A stretch of 64,000 nt of DNA from Streptomyces sp. Je 1-369. GTDB taxonomy: Bacteria; Actinomycetota; Actinomycetes; Streptomycetales; Streptomycetaceae. Of this stretch, positions 44,715-53,718 are shown in pieces. The stretch spans positions 3,005,254-3,069,253 of the forward strand of contig NZ_CP101750.1 of the NCBI RefSeq assembly GCF_026810505.1, given 5' to 3'. The first letter of the stretch is position 1, and each line of letters starts with the position of its first letter. A program made the position numbers and the translations under genes. Below the pieces are notes generated by a model that saw nothing but the letters and a program-made list of their open reading frames with translations, did no database searches and had not been told where the DNA came from.

Positions 44715-46280
44715 TCAGCTCCCCAGTGCCGACCGCACTTTCGCCCGGGACGCCTCGGCCCACACCTCCGGCAGTTCCCGCTCGCGGTCGTTGCCCGCCG
44801 CCTCCTCCTGGCCGTACAGCAGGCCCCAGGTGAACGCGGACTCCCCCGCCAGGTGGGCCTGGATGGCGAGGGCGCGCAGGGCCTCGCGGGCGACGACGCT
44901 GTCCTGGTGGTCGCCGAGCACCTTCTGGACGGACTTCATCCGCTTGGCGAACTTCTTCGCGGGCTTGCCGAGCGCGGGGGTCGCGGCCTCGCCCGCGTAC
45001 CGGGCGCGCTTGGCCGCCTTGCGGGCGTCGTGCAGGGCCACGTCGCGCTCCTGGCCCGGGGGCAGGTTCAGGGCGTGCTCGACACGGGTGGCGAGGCGGG
45101 CGTAGTCCTTGAGGGCCGCCTTGACGAGCGCCTTCTCGGGCGGCTTGGCCGCCGCGGGGCGCAGCGGCGGCGCGGCGAGCAGGGCGTCGAGGCTGTCCAG
45201 GAGGGCGAGGTAGCGCTTGCTCTCCAGGGCGGCGACCGTCCTGCGCCGGGAGCCCGCGCTGCGGGCGACGGTCCAGATGCGCAGGCGGCCACGGACCGGT
45301 CCGAGGAGGAGGGTCCTGGGCAGTGCGCCGATGCGGTCGGTGAGCCGTTCGGTGAGGACTTCCTGGTCGCGGTCGACGCCAAGCTCGGCGGCGAGCCACT
45401 TGAGTTCTTCGCCGACGGGGTCGGTGACCGTGCGGTCGAGGACCTTCCCGTACGACTTGAAGGCGCTGCGCAGCCGCCTCGTGGCGACCCGCATCTGGTG
45501 CACCGAGTCGGGCAGGTCGCGGCGGACGGCGGGGTCGAGCGCGAGGAGGGCGTCGCGCTGGGTGCGGAGGCGGGCGAGGACGTGGTCTCCGGAGGAGACG
45601 GGTGTGTCGTCCTCAAGGCGGACGACGGCGTGGCCCGTGCCCTCGTCGTCGGTCCACTCGGTCTCGGGGTCCATCGGTGCTGTCGTGCGCAGGGCCCGGT
45701 TCAGCTTCGAGGACCACATGGAGCGCTCCACGCCCGCTTTGCGGAGCTTCTTGTCGACCTTGTCGAGCAGTTGCGGGTCTCCGTCGTCGGCGAGCTCGAC
45801 CTCCAGCTCGGACCAGCCGATGCGCTCACCTCCGGGGGCGCACCGCTCGGCGTGCACCGTGTCGAGGCTGACCTCGGCGAGCATGGCGCCGTCCGCGTCG
45901 ACGAGGTGCCGCACGTGCCGGGTGGTCTCCAGGCGCAGCAGCGGCACCAGTTCGGCCTCGCGCACCCGGGCACGTACGAGTCCGAGCAGGGCGCGCGGCA
46001 CCGTGTCCGAGAGCGGCGCGTGGATCTCGTCGCGCACGCCCTCGGCGAGTGACACGGGGAGTTTCAGGTGCCAGCCCGCGTCGTGGCCTCCGGTGCGGCG
46101 CCGCAGCGTGATGGAGGCGGCGGCGAGCCGCTGGTCGGGGGTGTCCCAGTAGACGGCGTCCAGATCCGCCGTGCCTTTGTCGACGACGCCCGTGACCCCG
46201 GTGACTCTGGAGAGGTCGGGCAGCTCGGTGCCCGCAGTGACGTCGTACTTCCGCTCGATCTCGCGCTTCGTCTCCGCCAT
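44715..46280 (-). CDS. CYTH and CHAD domain protein
   Basis: A 521-residue protein. The N-terminal CYTH (triphosphate tunnel) domain has the ExExK motif as EIERKYDV and further charged strands to about 200. The C-terminal CHAD domain (about 220-505) is helical and rich in Arg/Lys/His (PDSVHQMRVATRRLRSAFKS, HDARKAAKRARYAGEA), matching a polyphosphate-binding role. It probably hydrolyses inorganic triphosphate or binds polyphosphate. ATG at 46280 has no clear ribosome-binding site but the family start is there. Confidence 0.92.
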   Translation of the reverse strand: MAETKREIERKYDVTAGTELPDLSRVTGVTGVVDKGTADLDAVYWDTPDQRLAAASITLRRRTGGHDAGWHLKLPVSLAEGVRDEIHAPLSDTVPRALLGLVRARVREAELVPLLRLETTRHVRHLVDADGAMLAEVSLDTVHAERCAPGGERIGWSELEVELADDGDPQLLDKVDKKLRKAGVERSMWSSKLNRALRTTAPMDPETEWTDDEGTGHAVVRLEDDTPVSSGDHVLARLRTQRDALLALDPAVRRDLPDSVHQMRVATRRLRSAFKSYGKVLDRTVTDPVGEELKWLAAELGVDRDQEVLTERLTDRIGALPRTLLLGPVRGRLRIWTVARSAGSRRRTVAALESKRYLALLDSLDALLAAPPLRPAAAKPPEKALVKAALKDYARLATRVEHALNLPPGQERDVALHDARKAAKRARYAGEAATPALGKPAKKFAKRMKSVQKVLGDHQDSVVAREALRALAIQAHLAGESAFTWGLLYGQEEAAGNDRERELPEVWAEASRAKVRSALGS

Positions 46281-46340
46281 GAATTGAATCTAGACGCGAA
46301 ATCGGACGGCAAACATGCCTGCGGCGGCCCCGGGCGCCGA

Positions 46341-47537
46341 CTAGGCCGACATAGGCCGTTGCACCTTGATCGACTGGAGCAGTCCGACCGCCACCCAGAC
46401 CGCGAACATCGAGGAGCCTCCGTACGAGACGAAGGGCAGCGGGAGGCCCGCGACCGGCATGATGCCGAGGGTCATTCCGATGTTCTCGAAGGCCTGGAAG
46501 GCGAACCACGCGATGATTCCGGCGGCCACGATGGTGCCGTAGAGCTCGGTGGTCTCGCGGGCGATGCGGCAGGCGCGCCACAGGACGACGCCGAGCAGGA
46601 CCAGGATCGCGCCCGCGCCCACGAAGCCGAGTTCCTCGCCCGCGACGGTGAAGACGAAGTCGGTCTGCTGCTCGGGGACGAACTGGCCTGTGGTCTGCGA
46701 GCCCTTGAAGAGGCCGGTGCCGGTCAGGCCGCCCGAGCCGATCGCGATGCGCGCCTGGTTGGTGTTGTAGCCGACGCCCGCCGGGTCGAGGGCGGGGTTG
46801 GCGAAGGCGGCGAAGCGCGCGATCTGGTAGTCGTCGAGGACGCCGAGCTGCCATATGGCGACGCCGCCGGCGACGCCCGCGCCGAGCAGTCCGAACACCC
46901 AGCGGTTGGAGGCGCCGGAGGCGAGCAGCACGCCGAGCACGATCATCGCCATCACCATGACCGAGCCGAGGTCGGGCATGAGCAGGACGATCATTATCGG
47001 GACGGCGGCCAGGCCCAGGGCCTGGAGGACGGTGCGGTGGTCGGGGTGGTCGCGGTCGCCCGCGTCAACGCGGGCCGCGAGCAGCATCGCCATGCCCAGG
47101 ATGATCGTGATCTTCACGAACTCGGAGGGCTGGAGCGAGAAGCCGCCGCCGAGCACGATCCACGCGTGCGCGCCGTTGATCGTCGCGCCGAGCGGGGTGA
47201 GGACGAGCAGGACCAGGAAGACGGAGATGCCGTAGAGGATCGGCACGGCCGTGCGCAGGGTGCGGTGGCCGAGCCAGACGGTGCCGATCATCAGGGCGAA
47301 GCCGATGCCGGTGTTCAGGACGTGCTTGAGCGCGAAGGAGTACGGGTCGTCGCCAACGAGCTCGGTACGGTTGCGGGTCGCCGAGTAGACGAGCGCGGTG
47401 CCGATCCCGGAGAGGGCGATCGCCGCGATCAGCATGACCCAGTCGAGCCGGCGCACTATCGAGTCGCGGGCCATGAGCCGCGACACCCCGGAGCGTTCCG
47501 GGCCGTACCCGGAGACGGAGAAGCCGTTGCCGGTCAT
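46341..47537 (-). CDS. rodA: RodA-type peptidoglycan glycosyltransferase (SEDS)
   Basis: Polymerises glycan strands from lipid II together with the neighbouring class B PBP. The product is 398 residues with ten membrane helices, starting MTGNGFSVSGYGPERSG. SEDS signatures: GGGFSLQPSEFVKI, LMPDLGSVMVM, QTDFVFTVAGEELGFVGA, and GLPLPFVSYGGSSM near the C-terminus. ATG at 47537 overlaps the pbp2 stop by one base (TGATG), so translation is coupled. In S. coelicolor the gene at this place is called sfr (from memory). Confidence 0.95.
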   Translation of the reverse strand: MTGNGFSVSGYGPERSGVSRLMARDSIVRRLDWVMLIAAIALSGIGTALVYSATRNRTELVGDDPYSFALKHVLNTGIGFALMIGTVWLGHRTLRTAVPILYGISVFLVLLVLTPLGATINGAHAWIVLGGGFSLQPSEFVKITIILGMAMLLAARVDAGDRDHPDHRTVLQALGLAAVPIMIVLLMPDLGSVMVMAMIVLGVLLASGASNRWVFGLLGAGVAGGVAIWQLGVLDDYQIARFAAFANPALDPAGVGYNTNQARIAIGSGGLTGTGLFKGSQTTGQFVPEQQTDFVFTVAGEELGFVGAGAILVLLGVVLWRACRIARETTELYGTIVAAGIIAWFAFQAFENIGMTLGIMPVAGLPLPFVSYGGSSMFAVWVAVGLLQSIKVQRPMSA

Positions 47538-49714
47538 CAGTCGCGCCTCCAGTCGGCCGGCGGCGGGCCGGCCAGTTGCTGCTCGGCCGGGGGCTTGGGG
47601 GCCGCGGGCTTGTACGGCTTGATCTTCGGGGAGTGGATGGAGCCGTCGGGCTTGATCTTCGGCAGGTTCTTCTGCGGCTCGGGCAGGAGGGCCTTCTTCG
47701 GGTCCTGCTTGCCCTCGTCGTCCAGGCCGTAGATCGCGTTGTAGATCTGGCGGACGGCGGGTCCCGAGGCGCCGGAGCCCGTACCGCCCTGGGCGATCGT
47801 CATGACGATCGTGTAGTCCTTGGTGTACGTCGCGAACCACGAGGTGGTCTGCTTGCCGTAGACCTCGGCGGTACCGGTCTTGGCGTGCATCGGGATCTTG
47901 TCCTGCGGCCATCCCTGGAACCGCCAGGCCGCCGTGCCGCGCGTGGCGACGTCGGCGAGTGCACCGTCTATGTCCTTCTGCGTCTTGGCGTCGAAGGGCA
48001 GCTTGCCGTGCGACTTGGGCGCGATCTCCTCGACCTGGCGGCCGTCGGCGCTGACGATGGCCTTGCCGACGGTCGGGTCGTACAGGGTGCCGCCGTTGGC
48101 GATGGCCGAGTAGATCGTGGCCATCTGTATGGGCGTCACGAGGGTGTCGCCCTGGCCGATGGAGTAGTTGACGGAGTCACCGGCGCGCATCTTCATGCCT
48201 TCGAGGCAGTTCTCGTAGGCGATGCGTTCGGCGTAGTCGCCGCCGCTCTTCTTGCCCTGCTTGCACCAGGCGTCCTTGTTGGCCTTCCAGTAGTCCTTCT
48301 TCCACTGGCGGTCGGGGACGCGTCCTGTGACCTCGTTGGGGAGGTCGATGCCGGTCTCCTTGCCGAGGCCGAACTGGTGGGCGGTCTTGTAGAACCAGTC
48401 CTTGGGGTCCTTGACCGGCTTGTTGCCGCCGTCCTTGCGCCACTGGTCGTGCGACAGCTTGTAGAAGACGGTGTCGCAGGAGACCTCGAGTGCCTGGCCG
48501 AGGCTGATGGAGCCGTGGCCCTTGGACTCGTAGTTCTTGAAGGTCTGACCGCCGATGGAGTACGAGCTGGGGCACGGGTAGCGGCCGTTGAAGTCGTAGC
48601 CCGCGTTGACCGCCGCGGTCGTCGGGATGACCTTGAAGATGGAGCCGGGTGCGGCCTGGCCCTGGATGGCGCGGTTCAGCAGCGGGTAGTTGGACTTCTT
48701 GCCGGTGAGCCGGGCGTAGTCCTTGCCGGAGATGCCACCGACCCAGGCGTTCGGGTCGTACGACGGGTTGGAGGCCATGGAGACGACGCGTCCCGTCTTG
48801 TTCTCCATGACGACGACGGCGCCCGCGTCCGCCTTGTAGTTTTCGTTGGTGTTCTTGTCGAACTCCTGGCGGGCCTTCTTCATCGCGTCGTTCAGCCAGT
48901 ACTCGGAGACGGCCTGCACGCGCGCGTCGATGCTGGTCACGACGTTCGCCCCGGGCCGCGCGTCGTCCGCGTCGGCCTCGCCGATGACGCGGCCGAGGTT
49001 GTCCACTTCGTAGCGGGTCACGCCGGCCTTGCCGCGCAGCTGCTTGTCGTACGTGCGCTCAAGGCCGGAGCGGCCCACCATGTCCGAGCGCAGGAACGGC
49101 GAGTCGCTGTTCTCGGCCTTCTTGATCTCCTCGTCCGTGACGGGCGAGAGATAGCCGAGGACCTGGGCGGTGTTGGACTTGCCGGGGGCCGCGTAACGCC
49201 GGACGGCGGTGGGCTCGGCGGTGATGCCGGGGAAGTCCTCGGAGCGCTCGCGGATCTGCAGCGCCTGCTTGGGCGTCGCCTCGTCGGTGATCGGGATGGG
49301 CTGGTACGGCGAGCCGTTCCAGCAGGGCTGCGGCGTCTTGGCGTCGCAGAGGCGGACCTTGCCCTCGACCTCTTCGGTCTTCATGTCGAGGACGTCGGCG
49401 AGCTTGGCGAGGACCGCCTTGCCGTCGTCCTTCATCTTCATCAGGTCGGTGCGGGACGCGGAGACGACGAGGCGGGTCTCGTTGTCGGCGATGGGTACGC
49501 CCCGTGCGTCCAGGATCGAGCCGCGCACGGCGGGCTGGACGACCTGCTGGACGTGGTTGCCGGAGGCCTCCTCGGCGTACTCGTCGCCGTTGCGGACCTG
49601 GAGGTACCAGAGGCGGCCGCCGAGGGTGAGCAGGAGGGAGACGACGAGGATCTGGATGATGACGAGACGGATCTGGACGCGTGGGGTCCGTCCGGTCTCG
49701 GGAATGTTGGTCAC
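47537..49714 (-). CDS. mrdA: Penicillin-binding protein 2 (class B transpeptidase)
   Basis: Peptidoglycan DD-transpeptidase, partner of RodA. The product is 725 residues. It has a membrane anchor at about 13-33, a dimerisation/pedestal region, and a transpeptidase domain with SIFK (Ser358 nucleophile, Lys361), SCD at 412-414 and KTGT at 612-615. Six outer cysteines (for example C123/C131 and C484/C503) could form disulfides. The C-terminus is Pro/Lys-rich. GTG at 49714 overlaps the mreD stop by four bases. Confidence 0.96.
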   Translation of the reverse strand: MTNIPETGRTPRVQIRLVIIQILVVSLLLTLGGRLWYLQVRNGDEYAEEASGNHVQQVVQPAVRGSILDARGVPIADNETRLVVSASRTDLMKMKDDGKAVLAKLADVLDMKTEEVEGKVRLCDAKTPQPCWNGSPYQPIPITDEATPKQALQIRERSEDFPGITAEPTAVRRYAAPGKSNTAQVLGYLSPVTDEEIKKAENSDSPFLRSDMVGRSGLERTYDKQLRGKAGVTRYEVDNLGRVIGEADADDARPGANVVTSIDARVQAVSEYWLNDAMKKARQEFDKNTNENYKADAGAVVVMENKTGRVVSMASNPSYDPNAWVGGISGKDYARLTGKKSNYPLLNRAIQGQAAPGSIFKVIPTTAAVNAGYDFNGRYPCPSSYSIGGQTFKNYESKGHGSISLGQALEVSCDTVFYKLSHDQWRKDGGNKPVKDPKDWFYKTAHQFGLGKETGIDLPNEVTGRVPDRQWKKDYWKANKDAWCKQGKKSGGDYAERIAYENCLEGMKMRAGDSVNYSIGQGDTLVTPIQMATIYSAIANGGTLYDPTVGKAIVSADGRQVEEIAPKSHGKLPFDAKTQKDIDGALADVATRGTAAWRFQGWPQDKIPMHAKTGTAEVYGKQTTSWFATYTKDYTIVMTIAQGGTGSGASGPAVRQIYNAIYGLDDEGKQDPKKALLPEPQKNLPKIKPDGSIHSPKIKPYKPAAPKPPAEQQLAGPPPADWRRD

Positions 49715-50385
49715 AGGCGCTTGACCCCCTTGATGCGTCCGGCGCGGGCGACGCGGGCCTTGGCCGCCTTCGCCCGCAGGCCGCTGCCGCGCTGGTTGCC
49801 GATGCTCAGGCCGGTGCCGGACGAGAGCCAGCCGGAGGAGACGTCGGTCGCCTTGTTGGCGGGTCCGTTCTCCCCGAGCGGGTCGTTGTCGGCGCGCCGG
49901 GCCAGCGCGATGATCAGCGGCACGGTGAACGGCGCGAGCAGCAGGTCGTAGAGCGCGGCGGTGAACAGGAGCCCGACCAGGCCCACATGGCGGGCGGCGG
50001 TGTCGCCGACGAGGGAGCCGACGCCCGCGTACAGCAGCGTCGATCCGATGGCGGCGCTGACGACCACGACGAGCGCTCCGGTGGCGGAGCGGAGGCGGCC
50101 GCCGTCGGGCTTGGCGAGGCCCGCGAGGTAGCCGATGACGCAGAGCACCAGCGCGTACCGTCCCGCGGCGTGGTCGGCGGGCGGCGCCAGGTCGGCGAGG
50201 AGACCCGCGCCGAAGCCGACGAGGGCGCCGCCGACGTGGCCGTAGACCAGGGCGAGGCCGAGGACGGTGAGCAGGACGAGGTCCGGGACCGCACCCGGCA
50301 GCTGGAGCCGCGCCAGGACGCTGACCTGGATGACCAGGGCGACGACGACGAGGGCGGCGGACAGCAGGATTCGGTTGAAGCGCAT
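49711..50385 (-). CDS. mreD: Rod-shape-determining protein MreD
   Basis: A 224-residue membrane protein with about five helices (ILLSAALVVVALVIQVSVL, VPDLVLLTVLGLALVYG and so on). The basic C-terminal tail is Lys/Arg-rich. It links MreC to RodA/PBP2. The start ATG at 50385 is 12 bases after the mreC stop. In S. coelicolor the mre cluster serves mainly spore-wall synthesis. Confidence 0.93.
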   Translation of the reverse strand: MRFNRILLSAALVVVALVIQVSVLARLQLPGAVPDLVLLTVLGLALVYGHVGGALVGFGAGLLADLAPPADHAAGRYALVLCVIGYLAGLAKPDGGRLRSATGALVVVVSAAIGSTLLYAGVGSLVGDTAARHVGLVGLLFTAALYDLLLAPFTVPLIIALARRADNDPLGENGPANKATDVSSGWLSSGTGLSIGNQRGSGLRAKAAKARVARAGRIKGVKRL

Positions 50386-50397
50386 GGGTCCGGTCTC

Positions 50398-51351
50398 CTA
50401 CTGCTCGTCGTTGCCGGCGTCGGCGCCGTCCACCGGCCTGCCCGACGGGGTGGCCGTGACGGTCACCGTCGGCGTCGGCTTGGGCTTTTCGGGCTTCTTC
50501 GGCAGGACCGTGTCGCGCGGGTCCTCGCGGGGCGCTTCGACGACGACGCCGACGATGTCGAGCTTGGTGAACCCGACGTACGGCTTCACGTAGACGTTGC
50601 GGGTGAGGTCGCCGCCCGACGGGTCGACGCGGACGATCTCGCCGACCGGGACGCCCGGCACGAACGGCTTGTCCTTGCGCGAGCCGAAGGTGACCATGCG
50701 GTCGCCCTTCTTGACCTCGGCCTTGCCGTTGAGCAGCTGGACGGAGAGCGGGCGGTCGCCCTGTCCGGTGGCGAAGCCGAGCTCGTCGCTCTTCTCCATG
50801 CGGGTGCCGACGGTGAAGTCGGGGTCGTTGGCGAGCAGGACGGTCGCGGTGCTCGGGCCGACCGTGGTGACGCGGCCGACCAGGCCGTCGCCGTTCAGTA
50901 CGGTCATGTCGCGCTTGATGCCGTCGTTGGCGCCCGCGTCGATGGTGACGGTCCAGGAGAAGCCCTGGGCCGCTCCTATCCCGACGACCTCGGCGCCCTT
51001 GATGCCGTACTGCCCGGCGCCTGCTGTCTTGAGCATGCTGTCGAGCTGGCGTACGCGGCTGCGGTTGCGGTCGTCGCTGCCGAGCTTGGCCTTCAGCGCG
51101 GCGTTCTGGCGCTCCAGTTCGGCGATGCGGCTGTGGCGTTCACCGGAGTCGCGCACCGCGCCGATGGCGTTGCCGATCGGGTCGACGGCGGAGGACATGC
51201 CCTCCTCGACCGGACCGAAGACGGTGGCGGCGGCCTGGCGGGCACCGTCGACCGGTGAGTCCTCGCCGCCGCGGATGTCCACCGTGATCAAAGCGAACGC
51301 GATGGCGACCAGCAGCACCAGGAGCAGCCGGCTCTCTCGTGTGTCCCTCAC
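50398..51351 (-). CDS. mreC: Rod-shape-determining protein MreC
   Basis: A 317-residue protein. One membrane helix (LLLVLLVAIAFALITVDI) is followed by a coiled coil (about 75-105, RIAELERQNAALKAKLG), then the MreC beta domains (GFSWTVTIDAGANDGI, GLVGRVTTVGPSTATVLL). The C-terminus is a Pro/Thr-rich tail. GTG at 51351. A hairpin separates it from mreB upstream. Confidence 0.94.
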   Translation of the reverse strand: MRDTRESRLLLVLLVAIAFALITVDIRGGEDSPVDGARQAAATVFGPVEEGMSSAVDPIGNAIGAVRDSGERHSRIAELERQNAALKAKLGSDDRNRSRVRQLDSMLKTAGAGQYGIKGAEVVGIGAAQGFSWTVTIDAGANDGIKRDMTVLNGDGLVGRVTTVGPSTATVLLANDPDFTVGTRMEKSDELGFATGQGDRPLSVQLLNGKAEVKKGDRMVTFGSRKDKPFVPGVPVGEIVRVDPSGGDLTRNVYVKPYVGFTKLDIVGVVVEAPREDPRDTVLPKKPEKPKPTPTVTVTATPSGRPVDGADAGNDEQ

Positions 51352-51461
51352 GTGCGGCGGCGTGCCTTCCTCAATCGGATTCCGTGGAAACTGCGGGTTC
51401 CACGAGGTTCTGGGGAATTGTCGTGCCTTAGGGGAATTGCGTGTCTTGCCTCTATATCAAC

Positions 51462-51501
51462 GATCCGCCGCACGAGTCGGCAGGGACTCGTACGGCGGAT
51501 C
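51462..51501 (-). terminator. Hairpin between mreB and mreC
   Basis: GATCCGCCG / CGGCGGATC with an inner ACGAGT / ACTCGT stem, lying just after the mreB stop. No T-tract follows on the minus strand, so partial read-through into mreCD is likely. Confidence 0.65.
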
Positions 51502-51514
51502 TTCGCGCGTCAGA

Positions 51515-52534
51515 TCATCTGCGCGGCTGGGCGTCAAGCACCTGCTGCAACGCCTCGAACTCCTCGACGCACTTTCCGGAGCCGAGCGCCACGCTGTCCA
51601 GCGGGTCCTCGGCGATGTGGATCGGCATGCCGGTCTCCCTGCGCAGCCGCTCGTCGAGGCCGCGCAGCAGGGCGCCGCCACCGGTGAGAACGATGCCGCG
51701 GTCCATGACGTCACCCGACAGCTCGGGCGGGCACTTGTCGAGGGTGGTCTTGACCGCGTCGACGATCGCGTTGACCGGCTCCTCGATGGCCTTGCGGACC
51801 TCGGCGGCGGAGATGACGACGGTCTTGGGCAGCCCGGAGACCAGGTCCCGGCCGCGGATCTCGGTGTGCTCGTCGGCGTCCATGTCGTACGCCGAACCGA
51901 TGGTGATCTTGATCTGTTCGGCGGTGCGTTCGCCGAGGAGGAGGGAGTACTCCTTCTTGATGTGCTGGATGATCGCGTTGTCCAGCTCGTCGCCGGCGAC
52001 GCGGATCGACTGTGCCGTGACGATTCCGCCGAGGCTGATGACCGCGACCTCGGTGGTGCCGCCGCCGATGTCGACCACCATGTTGCCCGTGGCCTCGTGG
52101 ACCGGGAGGCCGGAGCCGATGGCCGCGGCCATGGGCTCCTCGATGATGTGCACCTGGCGCGCGCCGGCCTGCGAGGAGGCCTCGATGACGGCGCGGCGTT
52201 CGACGCCGGTGATGCCGGAGGGCACGCAGACGACGACGCGCGGACGGGCGAGGTAGCGCCGCTTGTGGATCTTCAGGATGAAGTAGCGGAGCATGCGCTC
52301 GGTGATCTCGAAGTCGGCGATCACGCCGTCCTTCAGAGGGCGCACCGCGACGATGTTGCCGGGCGTGCGCCCGATCATCTTCTTCGCTTCTGCGCCGACC
52401 GCGAGAATGCCACCGGTGTTGGTGTTGATCGCGACGACGGACGGCTCGTTGAGTACGATCCCCCGACCCCTGACGTACACCAGCGTGTTGGCGGTCCCGA
52501 GGTCGACAGCCATGTCACGGCCGATGAACGACAT
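51515..52534 (-). CDS. mreB: Actin-like cell-shape protein MreB
   Basis: Actin-fold ATPase that organises wall synthesis. The product is 339 residues from ATG at 52534 ([20 protein letters not shown]), with GGGGAAC upstream; ATG at 52546 would add four residues but has no ribosome-binding site. Phosphate-1 (VDLGTANT), phosphate-2 ([14 protein letters not shown]) and adenosine ([11 protein letters not shown]) motifs are complete. A paralogue lies at 55390. Confidence 0.97.
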   Translation of the reverse strand: MSFIGRDMAVDLGTANTLVYVRGRGIVLNEPSVVAINTNTGGILAVGAEAKKMIGRTPGNIVAVRPLKDGVIADFEITERMLRYFILKIHKRRYLARPRVVVCVPSGITGVERRAVIEASSQAGARQVHIIEEPMAAAIGSGLPVHEATGNMVVDIGGGTTEVAVISLGGIVTAQSIRVAGDELDNAIIQHIKKEYSLLLGERTAEQIKITIGSAYDMDADEHTEIRGRDLVSGLPKTVVISAAEVRKAIEEPVNAIVDAVKTTLDKCPPELSGDVMDRGIVLTGGGALLRGLDERLRRETGMPIHIAEDPLDSVALGSGKCVEEFEALQQVLDAQPRR

Positions 52535-52861
52535 GTTGTTCCCCATGAGGATGCGTCTGGCCTTCCCTAGTGGAGCGTGTGATGGCTTTTTAGGTAGGCG
52601 AGGTGGGTGCTGTGTGGCAGTGGAGGCTTCCATCGTAGTCTCGGCTGCGCGAACACGGCGCTAGGGTCTTCGCCATTGTCAGCAGATGATGGGCCGCCTC
52701 GCCCTTGGAGACGTGCCATCGGAGGCACGGGTTCCCCCAATTGGGGCGCATATGCCAAAGGACGGCCGAATTCCTTCGGCCGTCCCGGGCTGAAAACAGC
52801 ACGCTCCTGACGCGGAGTCAGAAAATAATGTGTCGGGCTGATCGGACCAGGGCCCGTTGTC
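52535..52861. other. Intergenic region, mreB / ndk
   Basis: 327 bases without a gene. It holds the ndk terminator hairpin (52760-52785), a CCCCAATTGGGG palindrome (52734-52745), and presumably the mreB promoters. I could not identify a good -35/-10 pair by eye. Confidence 0.6.
52760..52785 (-). terminator. ndk terminator
   Basis: An 11-bp stem (GGACGGCCGAA / TTCGGCCGTCC) with a 4-base loop, about 77 bases after the ndk stop. TTTGG follows on the minus strand. Confidence 0.75.
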
Positions 52862-53275
52862 CTAGACGACGCCCGGGAAGAAGATCTTGAGCTCGCGCTC
52901 CGCGGACTCCTCCGAGTCCGAGGCGTGGATCAGGTTCTCCCGGACGATCGTGCCGAAGTCGCCGCGGATCGAACCCGGCGCCGCGGCGATCGGGTCGGTC
53001 GGCCCGGCGAGCGCGCGCACACCCTCGATGACCCGCTCGCCCTCGACGACGAGCGCGACGACGGGACCGGACGACATGAAGGCGACCAGCGGCTCGTAGA
53101 AGGGCTTGCCCTTGTGCTCGCCGTAGTGCTGCTCCAGGGTCTCCTGATCCAGCGAACGCAGCTCCAGCGCGGAGATCGTCCAGCCCGCCTTGCGCTCGAT
53201 GCGGCCGATGATCTCGCCGATCAGGCCACGACGGACGGCGTCGGGCTTCAGCAGGACGAGGGTGCGCTGGCTCAT
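52862..53275 (-). CDS. ndk: Nucleoside diphosphate kinase
   Basis: Transfers the gamma-phosphate among nucleoside triphosphates. The product is 137 residues starting MSQRTLVLLKPDAVRRGLIG. The catalytic His is at position 117 (NLIHASDSEESA). ATG at 53275 has GGAG upstream. Confidence 0.98.
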   Translation of the reverse strand: MSQRTLVLLKPDAVRRGLIGEIIGRIERKAGWTISALELRSLDQETLEQHYGEHKGKPFYEPLVAFMSSGPVVALVVEGERVIEGVRALAGPTDPIAAAPGSIRGDFGTIVRENLIHASDSEESAERELKIFFPGVV

Positions 53276-53346
53276 GTGCGGCTCCAAGAGGTGTTCTTGC
53301 GATCTCTGCGATCGGGTGGGATTGGGCCGCACGATACCGGGGTCGG

Positions 53347-53712
53347 CTACGCCGCGTTACCTCCGGCCTCCGGCTGCCCCTCCCCCATGGCCGCGAAGCG
53401 GGCCTTCGCCTCGTCGATCTTGCGGCCGAAGTGGACCGAAGCCCACCAGATGGCGGCGAACACGGCGCCCAGGAAGAACATCGTCGGCACCACGAAACCG
53501 CTCGCGATCAGCGCGACCTGGAGGGCCCAGCCGAGCTGCACCCCGCCGGGCCGGGTGACCATCCCGCAGAGCAGGAGACTCACCAGCATCGCGATGCCGC
53601 AGACCGTCCAGACCGTGCCCATGGACAGGTCGTCGTCCTTCATGGCGACCAGACCCGCGAAGCCGATCACGAAGAACTCGCCGATCAGCGTCGAAGCGCA
53701 GAGCGTACGCAC
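53347..53712 (-). CDS. Small membrane protein (DUF4233 type)
   Basis: A 121-residue protein with four membrane helices (LIGEFFVIGFAGLVAM, VWTVCGIAMLVSLLLCGM, GWALQVALIASGFVVPTMFF, LGAVFAAIWWASV). A soluble basic/acidic tail follows. GTG at 53712 is six bases after the folC stop, so it is co-transcribed with folC. This family regularly follows folC in actinobacteria. Function unknown. Confidence 0.88.
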   Translation of the reverse strand: MRTLCASTLIGEFFVIGFAGLVAMKDDDLSMGTVWTVCGIAMLVSLLLCGMVTRPGGVQLGWALQVALIASGFVVPTMFFLGAVFAAIWWASVHFGRKIDEAKARFAAMGEGQPEAGGNAA

Positions 53713-53718
53713 AGGATT